From positions 1 to 64,000 of the forward strand of contig JAJRPI010000072.1 in assembly GCA_024280895.1 (NCBI GenBank): 64,000 nt of DNA. Direction: 5' to 3'. The position numbers and the translations under genes are program-made. Numbering within the stretch: the first letter of the stretch is position 1; every line of letters begins with the position of its first letter. Positions 54,520 through 63,724 of this stretch are shown piece by piece. Origin of the DNA: Alphaproteobacteria bacterium (GTDB lineage: Bacteria; Pseudomonadota; Alphaproteobacteria; Rhizobiales; JAKIUO01). The notes beneath the pieces were generated by a model that was not told the DNA's origin, did no database searches, and saw only the letters and a program-made list of their open reading frames with translations.

Positions 54520-55191
54520 TTATTTCTGACTTGAAAAACGAAATTCAGATTGTCCAAAACTGGGCTTTTTCGCCACAGTTTCCGCTTGCGCCATTTTTGC
54601 CGCCCTGACTTCGTCAGCGCTCACTTCGTGGGACGCATTGACCCCTGAGCCATCAATAAAACCACTAAAGATCAAATCTGCTGTCTCTTCTGGTACGACC
54701 TGCGCTTTGACAGCTTGGGAGGGAACCATTTCCGCTTTGGGCGCTTTGGCAATAATCGTCGGGGTAACCACAGGGACCACTCTGGTTTGAATTTTAGGCT
54801 TCACAACAGCCTTGGCCATGACTTTTTTAGCGCGATCAGCAGAGGTTTTTTTGTCCGTGATCATCCGAGCAACAGACTTTTTACGCATCTTGCGATAGGG
54901 CCGCCTCACTGGCATGGGGGGCATCTTGGCTTTCGCATTTATGATCGGCTGCTTGGCTTCTTTATTAGCAGTTTTGGAAGCAAGCTCGGATCGCTTTTTC
55001 GCGTCCTCAGAAGTCTTGTTCGAGGGGACAACCAAGGCCGTTTCCTTGTTCTCTTGCAAGGGCGGAGGAGTCAACTGAGCACTATTTTTCAGAGCCGAAC
55101 CACTACCGGAGTTACCGCATGCAGCCAGTGTAAGCGGTAACAGAATCGCTAAACCAAAGGTAAGAAAACTTTTTTCTGATATAACAGTCAT
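54520..55191 (-). CDS. Lys/Ala-rich lipoprotein, unknown
   Basis: A 223-residue precursor. The signal ends with the lipobox PLTLAACGNSG, so it should be lipidated. The mature part is rich in Lys, Ala, Pro and Val (for example PPMPVRRPYRKMRKKSVARM near residue 90), very basic in the middle, and ends with a short acidic-aromatic segment, FGQSEFRFSSQK. There is no recognised domain. The composition is similar in style to the large repeat protein at 28937-31108 but it lacks the aromatic repeats. It is separated from ubiB by only 52 bases on the same strand. Confidence 0.68.
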   Translation of the reverse strand: MTVISEKSFLTFGLAILLPLTLAACGNSGSGSALKNSAQLTPPPLQENKETALVVPSNKTSEDAKKRSELASKTANKEAKQPIINAKAKMPPMPVRRPYRKMRKKSVARMITDKKTSADRAKKVMAKAVVKPKIQTRVVPVVTPTIIAKAPKAEMVPSQAVKAQVVPEETADLIFSGFIDGSGVNASHEVSADEVRAAKMAQAETVAKKPSFGQSEFRFSSQK

Positions 55192-55243
55192 TTATTCGTA
55201 CTTCATCTCGTTATACAAATTCCCAGGCAGAGAGATACGCACC

Positions 55244-56839
55244 TCATGATGCCAGTATAGTGCCAAACTGGGGGAAAAGTAAGGCAATTGCCATCGCCGC
55301 CAGCGACAAGGCAGCTATCCACAGAGCCAACTGCCCCATACGTCCGTGCTGGCGCTGGGCGCGGGCCAGTTTTTCAATGCTTTCATCGTCAAGGTGAACA
55401 CCATTTTTTGTGGCATTGCCGAGCGCTTCAACGGTGCGCGCCCCCTGTAGCAACAGGCTCGGCATATCCGTTATAATCTGCCCCATCTTGCCACTCTCGT
55501 CTCGCAACTCGCGTAATTTACCAGCGACCCCAAGAGTGCGCTCCATCCACTCCTTGACCACAGGTCCAGCGGTTGTCCACATATTGAGCTGGGGATCGAG
55601 CGAACGGGCCACCCCTTCCACCACTACCATGGTTTTTTGCAGCATCAGCAATTCAGGCCGCGTTTCCATATCGAAAACTTGCGTATAATGAAACAATTGC
55701 CCAAGTAGCCCCCCCATGGAAATCTCGTCAGCGGTGCGCCCTTGAATGGGTTCGCCAACCGCGCGTAGCGCTTGCGCAAAACTGGCGACTGAATGAAGAT
55801 CGGGAACATAGCCTGCATCAAAATGCATTTGCGCCGACCGGTTATAGTCGCGATTGATAAAGCCGTTGAGAATAAGCGCCAGATAGCGCTGCTCTTGCAA
55901 ACCAAGCCGCCCCATAATACCAAAATCAATCGCAACAATGTCGCCTTTTTTATCAATGAACAGATTGCCCTGGTGCATGTCGGCGTGAAAAAAACCGTCG
56001 CGCATGGCATGGCGCAAAAAGGATTGAATGAGATGGGCACCCAATGCCTTGGTGTCATGCCCCGCCGCTTTGACTGCCTCAACATCATGCAAGGGAATGC
56101 CGTCGATCCATTCCGTTGTCAGCACTCTTTGCGAGGTGCGCGACCATTCAATGGTTGGCACGCGAAAGCCACTATCATCGGCAATATTTTCCGACATTTC
56201 GGAGATCGCCGCCGCCTCAAGGCGCAAATCCATTTCAAGCGCCACCGAATTGGCCAGCGTATCGACAATGGCCACTGGCCGTAACCGTTTGGCTGCTGGG
56301 TCGAAATGTTCAGCCAGATGGGCCGCTTCGTAAAAGGTTTTGAGATCATTGGCGAAGCGCTTGTCGACCCCGGGGCGCAAAACCTTCACTGCCACCCAGC
56401 GCTCTCCCTTTTCATCGCGGATCAGCGCCTTGTGCACCTGCGCGATGGAAGCAGCAGCAACCGGTTCGCTAAACTCGGCAAATAATTCATCAACCGGCGC
56501 CCCAAGTTCTGCTTCAATCACAGCCATTGATTTTTGCATGGGAAAAGGCGGGAGACGATCCTGCAATTTTGTCAGCTCGCGCGCCATCTCTTTGCCGACC
56601 AGATCATCTCTGGTGGCCAGAAACTGTCCCAGCTTGACATAGCTTGGACCAAGACGCGTGAGCGCCGGCGTAATACCTTGATGCTTTTTAAACGGCCGCC
56701 ACCATAGCGGTGCCGACGCCATTTTGAGCGCATTGAAACCAGCAGGTGCCTCGATCCCGGGCGGCGGGATCGGCACGCCATAGCGCATCAGCGTGAGCCC
56801 CGCCCTTGCCAGCTTGAACATATTCGTGATGGATGCCAT
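55244..56839 (-). CDS. ubiB: UbiB family atypical kinase, ubiquinone synthesis
   Basis: A member of the ABC1/ADCK/UbiB family needed for aerobic ubiquinone synthesis, probably as an ATPase that helps lipid precursors reach the enzymes. The 531-residue protein shows the diagnostic KxGQ motif YVKLGQFLATRDDL near residue 70, the Ala-rich loop AAASIAQVHKA, the catalytic-loop region FHADMHQGNLF, and DFGIMGR. Two hydrophobic C-terminal helices (LALWIAALSLAAMAIALLF) anchor it to the membrane. The first ATG is at 56839 (the track uses a TTG at 56842). ubiE lies upstream on the same strand, 178 bases away. Confidence 0.94.
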   Translation of the reverse strand: MASITNMFKLARAGLTLMRYGVPIPPPGIEAPAGFNALKMASAPLWWRPFKKHQGITPALTRLGPSYVKLGQFLATRDDLVGKEMARELTKLQDRLPPFPMQKSMAVIEAELGAPVDELFAEFSEPVAAASIAQVHKALIRDEKGERWVAVKVLRPGVDKRFANDLKTFYEAAHLAEHFDPAAKRLRPVAIVDTLANSVALEMDLRLEAAAISEMSENIADDSGFRVPTIEWSRTSQRVLTTEWIDGIPLHDVEAVKAAGHDTKALGAHLIQSFLRHAMRDGFFHADMHQGNLFIDKKGDIVAIDFGIMGRLGLQEQRYLALILNGFINRDYNRSAQMHFDAGYVPDLHSVASFAQALRAVGEPIQGRTADEISMGGLLGQLFHYTQVFDMETRPELLMLQKTMVVVEGVARSLDPQLNMWTTAGPVVKEWMERTLGVAGKLRELRDESGKMGQIITDMPSLLLQGARTVEALGNATKNGVHLDDESIEKLARAQRQHGRMGQLALWIAALSLAAMAIALLFPQFGTILAS

Positions 56840-57017
56840 CAATCCTCGATCCTATTTCTTGCCATGTCATTCCAAACTAACCACCCGCTCAAAGCGCGGC
56901 ATCCTATGCGGATTACAAAAAGGGTAGCCCCTGCACCCCTTTATAAAAATGGGGGGCTGGAGATTAGTCCCCAGCGCCGCCTGCGCAAGGCATTTGAGTC
57001 TTTCTTATTCACGCATA

Positions 57018-57779
57018 TTATAATTTCCAGCCAGAGTGCATCGCCGCGATACCCCCGGACAAATTACGGTATTTGACCTGCTCGAACCCGGCCTGCTCGA
57101 TCAATGACACGAAGTCATCTTGTGGTGGAAATTTACGGATACTTTCCACCAGATATTGATAGCTGTCGCGGTCCCCCGATGTCAGCTGCCCAAGATGGGG
57201 AATGACATTAAAAGAAAACAGGTCATAGACCTTGTCGAGCATAGGGACCTCAACTTTTGAAAATTCAAGACACATGAAACGTCCGCCACGCTTCAACACT
57301 CTTCGCGCTTCACTAAGGGCTCGATCAATATGAGTAACATTGCGGATACCAAAGGCAATCGTATAGACATCAAAACAATTGTCTGGAAAAGGCAGACACT
57401 CCGCATTGCCCTGCACAAAAGACAAACGCTCACTATAGCCTTGCTCAACCGCGCGTTTCTCGCCAACCCGCAGCATTTCTCCAGAAATATCGCAAATCAC
57501 CGAACGAGCCTTTGGGTTGGCCGCACCAAGCAAACGCATGGCAATATCGCCAGTGCCACCAGCCACATCAAGATGATGATAGTCTTGCGAACTTTGCGAA
57601 GGCGCCAGCCAGTTGATAAACGCCTCTTTCCACAAGCGGTGCATGCCCCCTGACATCAGATCATTCATCAGGTCGTAATTTTCCGCGACGCTCGAAAAAA
57701 CCTCATTAACAAGGCCCTGGCGCTGGTCTTCTTCAACGGTCTTGAAACCAAAGCTCGTTGTGCTGTTTGTATCTGCCAT
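57018..57779 (-). CDS. ubiE: Demethylmenaquinone/ubiquinone methyltransferase UbiE
   Basis: SAM-dependent C-methyltransferase of ubiquinone (and, where present, menaquinone) synthesis. The 253-residue protein has the SAM-binding [15 protein letters not shown] near residue 70 and the family signatures [17 protein letters not shown] and [15 protein letters not shown]. The order mutM, ubiE, ubiB, with mutM divergent, is a standard alphaproteobacterial arrangement. The gap to ubiB is long for an operon and may contain a weaker internal promoter, but no terminator is visible. Confidence 0.95.
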   Translation of the reverse strand: MADTNSTTSFGFKTVEEDQRQGLVNEVFSSVAENYDLMNDLMSGGMHRLWKEAFINWLAPSQSSQDYHHLDVAGGTGDIAMRLLGAANPKARSVICDISGEMLRVGEKRAVEQGYSERLSFVQGNAECLPFPDNCFDVYTIAFGIRNVTHIDRALSEARRVLKRGGRFMCLEFSKVEVPMLDKVYDLFSFNVIPHLGQLTSGDRDSYQYLVESIRKFPPQDDFVSLIEQAGFEQVKYRNLSGGIAAMHSGWKL

Positions 57780-57873
57780 ATCAATTCCATTTTAACTACG
57801 AGGCGCAACCATAGCGCAGCGGGACTGTGCGCGCTATGGTGCAGTTTGTCCATGGTTTAAATGAGGGATCAAG

Positions 57874-58737
57874 ATGCCGGAATTGCCCGAAGTTGAAACG
57901 GTTATGCGCGGTCTCATGCCGGTCCTTGAAGGCGCGCAAATTGTCCGCGTCGAGCAAAATCGCCCGGACCTGCGCTTCCCGTTTCCCAAAGAGTTCAAAC
58001 GCCGCCTTGAGGGCAAACGGGTCGGCCCCTTGAAAAGGCGCGCCAAATATCTGCTGATCCCTCTTGATAGCGCGGAAAATCTCGTCATACATCTGGGCAT
58101 GAGCGGCCGTGTGACGATCCAGAAGCCGGGTGAAAAAACGGCGAACGATCTGCCAAACCCCGCGCATGATCATGTGGTGTTTCATCTCTCCAACAAGGTG
58201 ATCATCCGCTATAATGATCCGCGCCGTTTTGGCTTCATGACACTGGTCAAGGACACCGAGCTGTCGAGCCACAAACTTTTTTGCAACATTGGCCCCGAAC
58301 CTCTTGGCAATCATTTTCATGCAAGCCATCTGGCCAGCGCCGCTCTTCGCCGCAAGATCCCGCTCAAATCATTCCTGCTCGATCAAAAAACCGTTGCCGG
58401 GCTTGGTAATATCTATGTCTGCGAGGCTCTGTTTCGCGCCGGACTGTCGCCCCTCAAAAAAGCAAGTTCCCTGGCACGCGCCAATCAAACTCCGACCATC
58501 GCGACGGAGCGCTTGACCACAGCAATCAAGGAGGTTTTGCTTGAAGCCATCGAAAAGGGTGGCTCGACTTTGCGGGATCACCGCTTGACCGATGGCACGC
58601 TTGGCTATTTTCAGCACAGCTTTGCTGTCTATGGGCGCGCAGATAGCCCCTGCACCCGGCCAGAATGCCAAGGCACCATCAAGCGCATCGCACAAGCGGG
58701 ACGCTCAACATTTTACTGCCCGAAATGCCAAAAGTGA
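57874..58737 (+). CDS. mutM: Formamidopyrimidine-DNA glycosylase
   Basis: Bifunctional glycosylase/AP lyase that removes 8-oxoguanine and formamidopyrimidines. The mature N-terminus PELPEVETVMRGL supplies the catalytic proline and Glu. The protein also shows LGMSGRVTI, the H2TH region LDQKTVAGLGNIYVCEALFRAGLSP, and a C-terminal zinc finger CTRPECQG...FYCPKCQ that contacts DNA. It is 287 residues, full length. GAGGG precedes the ATG. It is divergent from ubiE across 94 bases. Confidence 0.96.
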   Translation: MPELPEVETVMRGLMPVLEGAQIVRVEQNRPDLRFPFPKEFKRRLEGKRVGPLKRRAKYLLIPLDSAENLVIHLGMSGRVTIQKPGEKTANDLPNPAHDHVVFHLSNKVIIRYNDPRRFGFMTLVKDTELSSHKLFCNIGPEPLGNHFHASHLASAALRRKIPLKSFLLDQKTVAGLGNIYVCEALFRAGLSPLKKASSLARANQTPTIATERLTTAIKEVLLEAIEKGGSTLRDHRLTDGTLGYFQHSFAVYGRADSPCTRPECQGTIKRIAQAGRSTFYCPKCQK

Positions 58738-58838
58738 GAAAGGCCAAAAGCTGGAAATATCGACGACAATAAGCGCGCCGGTACAAACCGCCGCGCTTAG
58801 TTGTTGAAAAGCAATTTCAGATCAAGCGATCAGCCTGA

Positions 58839-59312
58839 TCAGCCTTTTTGCTCTTTGTCGGCGATCTTTCTGATGGTTTCCATAATATGCACTAGAGAAA
58901 GCAGGAACTCATCACGTTCCTTTTTGGGCAATGCCTTGAGAATACGTTGGTCAGCCGTAACAGCAGCCGGTAAAGCAGACGCCAAAGCCTCTTTACCTTT
59001 TGCCGACAGGCGCACCGCATATGCGCGGGCATCTTCTCTTGTTCTCTTGCGCCGCAACAGACCTTTTTTCAGCATGCGCCGAATGATATCGGCCAATGTT
59101 GATCTGTCGATGCCTGTTTTATCCACCAGCGCGGTTTGCGACAGGCCCTCATTTTGAGAAACGGTTAGCAACACGGCATATTGCCTTGGCGTCAAGCCAG
59201 CATCGCTCATTTCTTCATGAAAGACGTCACCGGCATATTGTTCAACACGGTGCAAGAGATGGATAGGAGATCTATCAAGTCGGTTCTTGGTCATGATATT
59301 TTTATTCGTCAT
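58839..59312 (-). CDS. MarR family transcriptional regulator
   Basis: A 157-residue winged-helix regulator. LSQTALVDKTGIDRSTLADIIRRM near residue 55 is the recognition segment, and LLRRKRTREDARAYAVRLSAKG near 78 is the wing with its DxR motif. Flanking helices (HLLHRVEQYAGDVFHEEM and DEFLLSLVHIMETIRKIAD) form the dimer interface. MarR proteins usually repress a neighbouring gene until a small ligand binds, but no obvious target gene is adjacent. Two starts are possible (59312 and 59294) and neither has a strong ribosome-binding site. Confidence 0.88.
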   Translation of the reverse strand: MTNKNIMTKNRLDRSPIHLLHRVEQYAGDVFHEEMSDAGLTPRQYAVLLTVSQNEGLSQTALVDKTGIDRSTLADIIRRMLKKGLLRRKRTREDARAYAVRLSAKGKEALASALPAAVTADQRILKALPKKERDEFLLSLVHIMETIRKIADKEQKG

Positions 59313-59549
59313 GAGATAATCAGTTTTTTCAGACGACCTGGATGGTGCGCACTTAAGGTAATGGGGGGGAACACACCAAGCTACTCGTCAGGGTTAAAGA
59401 AAACTTCCCCGTCTACACCTTGATAGTAGTACGAAACAAGCTGCGAGGTCTACGAATGTTTTTTATTTTCTACAATAAAATTAAGTAAACTGAAATAGAT
59501 ATGGTTACAATTAGTTCGTGTGCGCAGTATTTTTAGAAAGAATGAATAT

Positions 59550-60152
59550 TCACTTTTCTTCTTCTTCACTGAACTTTTGAATGATACCAACTTGCGCGAC
59601 CGCAAATACCATGGTCAGGGAGATGAACCCAAACACCTTCACCTTGATCCAGATATCGGTCGAAAAATTTCTCCACACAGCTTCATTTAACACTGCTAAA
59701 AACGCAAAAAATATCACCCAGCGCCAAGTCAGAATACGCCAACCTTCTGGTGTCAGCGAGAAAGCCTCGTCAAACATTAATTTTAAAAAGGGTCTATTAA
59801 GCCACATGCCAACTGATAGCACCACGGAAAACAAAAGATAGATGAAGGTCGGCTTCATCTTGAGAAAGGTTTCATCCGCCAGATAGAGGGTCAAACCTCC
59901 AAACACCAGCACCAGCACGGCTGTGACCAGTGGCATGGTGGGCAGTTTTTTAAAGATCGCAAAACTGGCAGCCAGCGAGACAAGCGTTGTCACCATCAGC
60001 GCAGCGGTCGCCGGAAAAAAAGCATTGCCTTTGCCAGCCACAGCTTGCGGCAGATAAGCATCAAAAGCATCAGGTTGCTTGCCGGCAATATACCAGATGG
60101 TAAAAAATACAACCAACGGTCCAAGATCAAGGAGCAGTTTTATGAGCTGCAT
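59550..60152 (-). CDS. ispZ: Septation protein A / intracellular septation protein (IspZ/YciB)
   Basis: A 200-residue inner-membrane protein with about five helices (LLLDLGPLVVFFTIWYIAG at the start, and FGGLTLYLADETFLKMKPTFIYLLF in the middle). The family is linked to cell-division septum formation and envelope synthesis, but its exact role is unclear. It follows ftsY after 25 bases on the same strand with AAAGGA before the ATG, so it is probably the last gene of the mtaB-ftsY-ispZ operon. The C-terminus is acidic (FSEEEEK). Confidence 0.93.
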   Translation of the reverse strand: MQLIKLLLDLGPLVVFFTIWYIAGKQPDAFDAYLPQAVAGKGNAFFPATAALMVTTLVSLAASFAIFKKLPTMPLVTAVLVLVFGGLTLYLADETFLKMKPTFIYLLFSVVLSVGMWLNRPFLKLMFDEAFSLTPEGWRILTWRWVIFFAFLAVLNEAVWRNFSTDIWIKVKVFGFISLTMVFAVAQVGIIQKFSEEEEK

Positions 60153-60177
60153 GTAAATTCACTTCCTTTAAAAATGT

Positions 60178-61407
60178 CTATATCTGCGCAATCGCTTTGG
60201 CGAATTCTTCGGCCTTGAAGGGTTGCAAGTCTTCCACCCCTTCGCCAACGCCAATAAAATGCACGGGCAGTTTGAACCGGTCCGCGATGGCCACCAGAAT
60301 ACCGCCCCTTGCCGATCCATCGAGCTTGGTCATGACCAGGCCCGTCACATCGACAGCCTCGCCAAACACCTTGGTCTGGTTGAGTGCGTTTTGGCCGGTT
60401 GTCGCATCCAGTACCAATAACACCGCATGAGGAGCGGTTTCATCCAGTTTTTTCATGACGCGGACAATCTTTACCAGCTCGTCCATCAAATGCGCCTTGT
60501 TTTGCAAGCGTCCTGCCGTGTCCATCATCAACACATCCATACCAGCAGCTTTGGCCTCTACCATGGCGTCATAGGCAAGGGAGGCGGCGTCTGAACCAAT
60601 CTCGCGCTTGACCACCGGGGCACCGGTGCGCGCACCCCAGACTTCCAACTGCTCGACAGCAGCGGCGCGAAACGTATCGCCAGCCGCCAGCATAACCTTC
60701 TTGCCTTCATCGCCAAATTTGCGCGACAGCTTGCCGATCGTCGTGGTTTTCCCCGCGCCATTGACCCCGGCCATCAAGATGACAAATGGCTTGGCCCCTT
60801 GATCAATTTCCAAAGGCTGCGCCACCGGCCCCAAAACGCTTTCAACCTCACTGGCCAAGACATCTTGCACTTCAGACGTGCTGATATCCTTGTCGAGGCG
60901 CGTTTGTGCCAGCGTGTTCGTGATGCGCATGGCCGTGTCGACACCCAGATCTGCCTGAATGAGAATATCTTCCAGCTCTTGCAGCGTGTCTTCGTCCAGC
61001 TTGCGCTTGGTGAAAATGCCAGTGATGCCATCGCTTAATCGGCTCGAAGATTTGGTTAGCCCCTGCTTGAGGCGCCCAAACCAGTTCCGCTTGGAGTGTT
61101 CAGCGTCCCCGGCAATTGGGGTTGGCTCGCGCGAGGATAAAAGTTCTTCCTCAATACTCCCCTCTTCAACCAGTGCCTGATCTGTTGCTGGCTCTGCTAC
61201 AGGCTCGATTTCGAACGCGCCTTCTGGTTTGGAGACATCGCCTGGATGGGAAGACGCCTCTTGCTCGGTTACGGCCTCAAGATCCGTTGAGACTTGTGTT
61301 TGGGTTGTAGTCTGGAGCTCTGACGATGTTTCAGCTTTATTGCCGAACATGCGACTGAACAGGCCTTTTTTGGGCTTGTCTGCACTCTTGTCTTCAGGTT
61401 CGCTCAC
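60178..61407 (-). CDS. ftsY: Signal recognition particle receptor FtsY
   Basis: Membrane receptor for the signal recognition particle, which targets nascent inner-membrane proteins. The 409-residue protein has an acidic N-terminal A domain (about 1-95) and the NG GTPase domain with the P-loop MAGVNGAGKTTTIGKL, DTAGRLQNK and TKLDGSARGG. The start is a GTG at 61407, preceded by a strong GAGAGAGGG site and overlapping the mtaB stop as GTGA, so the two genes are translationally coupled. Downstream is ispZ. Confidence 0.96.
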   Translation of the reverse strand: MSEPEDKSADKPKKGLFSRMFGNKAETSSELQTTTQTQVSTDLEAVTEQEASSHPGDVSKPEGAFEIEPVAEPATDQALVEEGSIEEELLSSREPTPIAGDAEHSKRNWFGRLKQGLTKSSSRLSDGITGIFTKRKLDEDTLQELEDILIQADLGVDTAMRITNTLAQTRLDKDISTSEVQDVLASEVESVLGPVAQPLEIDQGAKPFVILMAGVNGAGKTTTIGKLSRKFGDEGKKVMLAAGDTFRAAAVEQLEVWGARTGAPVVKREIGSDAASLAYDAMVEAKAAGMDVLMMDTAGRLQNKAHLMDELVKIVRVMKKLDETAPHAVLLVLDATTGQNALNQTKVFGEAVDVTGLVMTKLDGSARGGILVAIADRFKLPVHFIGVGEGVEDLQPFKAEEFAKAIAQI

Positions 61408-62723
61408 GATACCCTCTCTCCCAAACCAATCTCGATGTGTGGACTTTCATCCATCACACTTTGCCCAAGCAGCATATGATCATCACTGACCCCCGTAACA
61501 AGTGCCTTGATCATTGTCCCTGCCTTTATCGTTTTTGCGTTAGCGGGCTGGTCGAGCCTGATTTCCGTGAATTGCGGCGTACGACCGATCAGCTCACGCT
61601 CCACCAGCACCTGCACGGTTTGGCCTTGTTGGGATCTCAGATATTGCTGCAGACGCTGCGCCCCTTTTGCTCGCAATCGCGCCGCACGTTGCTTGATCAC
61701 GCTACCGTTCAATTGCGGCATGCGAGCAGCCGGCGTGCCCTGTCTGGCCGAAAAGGGAAAGACATGCAAATAGGTCAAGCCGCAATCATCCACATGGCGC
61801 AAACTGTTTTCAAACATCAAATCGCTCTCGGTCGGAAAGCCAGCGATAATATCGGCGCCAAACACCATATCAGGGCGCAATTCACGGATCATGGCGCAAA
61901 ACTCCACAGCCTCGCTTGTATTGTGACGCCGCTTCATGCGCTTCAAGATCATATCGTCACCCGCCTGCAGCGACACATGCAGATGCGGCATCAAGCGAGG
62001 TTCATTTTTGATAAGCTCCAACAGGGCCTCGTCACACTCCACCGCATCAATGGAACTGATGCGTAGGCGTGGCAGCTCCGGCACCAGAGCAAGAATTTTG
62101 GCACTCAATTTGCCAAGCGTCAGACGGCCTGGAAGGTCAGCCCCATAGGCGGTAATATCAACACCCGTCAGCACAACTTCACTAAAACCCTCACCGCACA
62201 AACGGCGGATCTGCTCAACAATATCGCCCGCTGGTACCGAGCGCGAATTGCCCCGGCCATAAGGAATAATGCAAAAAGTGCAACGATGATCGCAGCCGTT
62301 TTGAATCTGCACATAGGCCCGTGCCCGCCCGCCAAATCCCTTGATCATAGGCCCGGCGGTTTCTTCGACCGCAAAAATATCGTTGACCTTGACGCGCGCC
62401 AGCGAACCGTCTTGCAAGCCGCGCCAGGTCTGGTTGTTCATCTTGTCATCATTACCAATGATAAAATCAACCTCATCCATTGCCTCATATTGACCTGGAT
62501 CGATCTGGGCCGCACAGCCAGTGACAATGATGCGCGCGTCTGGATTATCGCGGCGCAGCTTGCGGATGCTCTGACGGCTCTGGCGCACGGCCTCATTGGT
62601 TACCGCACAGGTATTGACGACGATGGCTTTTTCAACGCCCGCCTCATTCATTTTCGTGCGCATGACTTCGCTCTCAAAGCTGTTGAGGCGGCAGCCAAAG
62701 GTAATGATTTCTGGTTTGCTCAT
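61404..62723 (-). CDS. mtaB: tRNA N6-threonylcarbamoyladenosine(37)-C2 methylthiotransferase MtaB
   Basis: A radical SAM enzyme that adds a methylthio group to t6A at position 37 of tRNAs reading ANN codons, which improves decoding fidelity. The N-terminal domain has FGCRLNSFES, VNTCAVTNEA and VTGCAAQIDP for one cluster. The central radical SAM motif DHRCTFCIIPYGRG carries the second cluster. A TRAM domain is expected at the C-terminus. The start at 62723 (MSKPEIITFG) is nine codons inside the ORF-track entry. It is the first gene of the mtaB-ftsY-ispZ unit. Confidence 0.93.
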   Translation of the reverse strand: MSKPEIITFGCRLNSFESEVMRTKMNEAGVEKAIVVNTCAVTNEAVRQSRQSIRKLRRDNPDARIIVTGCAAQIDPGQYEAMDEVDFIIGNDDKMNNQTWRGLQDGSLARVKVNDIFAVEETAGPMIKGFGGRARAYVQIQNGCDHRCTFCIIPYGRGNSRSVPAGDIVEQIRRLCGEGFSEVVLTGVDITAYGADLPGRLTLGKLSAKILALVPELPRLRISSIDAVECDEALLELIKNEPRLMPHLHVSLQAGDDMILKRMKRRHNTSEAVEFCAMIRELRPDMVFGADIIAGFPTESDLMFENSLRHVDDCGLTYLHVFPFSARQGTPAARMPQLNGSVIKQRAARLRAKGAQRLQQYLRSQQGQTVQVLVERELIGRTPQFTEIRLDQPANAKTIKAGTMIKALVTGVSDDHMLLGQSVMDESPHIEIGLGERVS

Positions 62724-62808
62724 GATGGTTATGATATGTGGTCGGAACACTCATTTTATGGCGCTCGCGACGTTGGCAACAAAACTCTTCTAAAGGAGGA
62801 TATATAGC

Positions 62809-63600
62809 ATGGAAGGTCTTTTGACACTCGATAATCTCTTCACACTGGTGATGCTGGTTTTTTTACAGATTGTACTGGGCTTTGACAACCTGCTTTATAT
62901 CTCCATTGAATCAAAAAGAGTGCGGCCGGACAGGCAGTCATATGTACGCAAAATGGGACTGGGACTGGCCATTTTGTTCCGCCTTGTGCTGTTATTTGTC
63001 ATTCTTGCGGCAGTTGATCAGTTTCAGAGCAAACTATTTGGTATTGATATTGGGGGCCTGATCACGGGATCATTCAATGTACACGCGCTGATTGTACTGC
63101 TGGGCGGCCTGTTTATCATCTACACCGCGATCAAGGAAATCCAGCATATGCTGGCGGTTGATGATATCGAACATGCCAATGGCGGCGCCAAGCGCTCGGT
63201 TGCCATGGCAATTACCATGATTATCATCATGAATCTGGTGTTCTCCTTTGATAGTATCTTGTCCGCGATGGCTCTCACAAAAATATTCGCCCTGATGGCG
63301 ACAGCCATCGTCATTTCGGGTATTTTGATGATTGTCATGGCCGACCATGTGGCTGAGTTTTTGGAGAAAAACCGCATGTATGAGGTGCTGGGGCTGTTTA
63401 TCTTGCTGATTGTCGGGGTCATGTTACTCTCTGAGGGCGGCCATCTTGCTCATCTGCATTTACTCGGCCAACCAGTCGAAGCCATGGCCAAAACCACCTT
63501 CTATTTCGTCATTATCACGCTGGTGATTGTCGACCTCATCCAGTCGAGATACCAAAGAAAGCTACTGGCGCAAAAAGACGAAGAAGTTCACAGCACTTAA
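62809..63600 (+). CDS. TerC family integral membrane protein
   Basis: A 263-residue membrane protein with about seven helices. The paired acidic motifs LGFDNLLYIS near residue 23 and VFSFDSILSAMALT near 146 are the TerC signature; these Asp residues are thought to bind metal ions. Family members act in tellurite resistance, manganese export or metal loading of exoenzymes. Which of these applies here is not known. An ideal AAGGAGG lies ahead of the ATG at 62809. It is divergent from mtaB across 85 bases. A weak ACTAAA/TTTAGT hairpin follows. Confidence 0.93.
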   Translation: MEGLLTLDNLFTLVMLVFLQIVLGFDNLLYISIESKRVRPDRQSYVRKMGLGLAILFRLVLLFVILAAVDQFQSKLFGIDIGGLITGSFNVHALIVLLGGLFIIYTAIKEIQHMLAVDDIEHANGGAKRSVAMAITMIIIMNLVFSFDSILSAMALTKIFALMATAIVISGILMIVMADHVAEFLEKNRMYEVLGLFILLIVGVMLLSEGGHLAHLHLLGQPVEAMAKTTFYFVIITLVIVDLIQSRYQRKLLAQKDEEVHST

Positions 63601-63679
63601 TATTACTAAAAATTTAGTCTTGTTTTAGCCCCAATAACGCCTAAGATGTATTGTTAATTGAGGTCAGGAACAAGCAACT

Positions 63680-63724
63680 ATGAGCGGTTACCGGCCGTTA
63701 AATTACTTAAGGGGCACTTACTGA
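63680..63724 (+). CDS. Possible 14-codon leader peptide coupled to the next gene
   Basis: A short frame, MSGYRPLNYLRGTY, ends at TGA 63722-63724, and this stop overlaps the ATG of the downstream exported-protein gene (TGATG). AGGA lies about ten bases before its ATG. Such an arrangement can couple translation of the downstream gene to a leader. It may also be chance. There is no evidence beyond the overlap and the site. Confidence 0.3.
   Translation: MSGYRPLNYLRGTY

Noticed and set aside
59461-59480. A/T palindrome TTTTATT...AATAAAA in the gap before marR
   Set aside because: Pure A/T palindromes are frequent by chance in this A/T-rich stretch.
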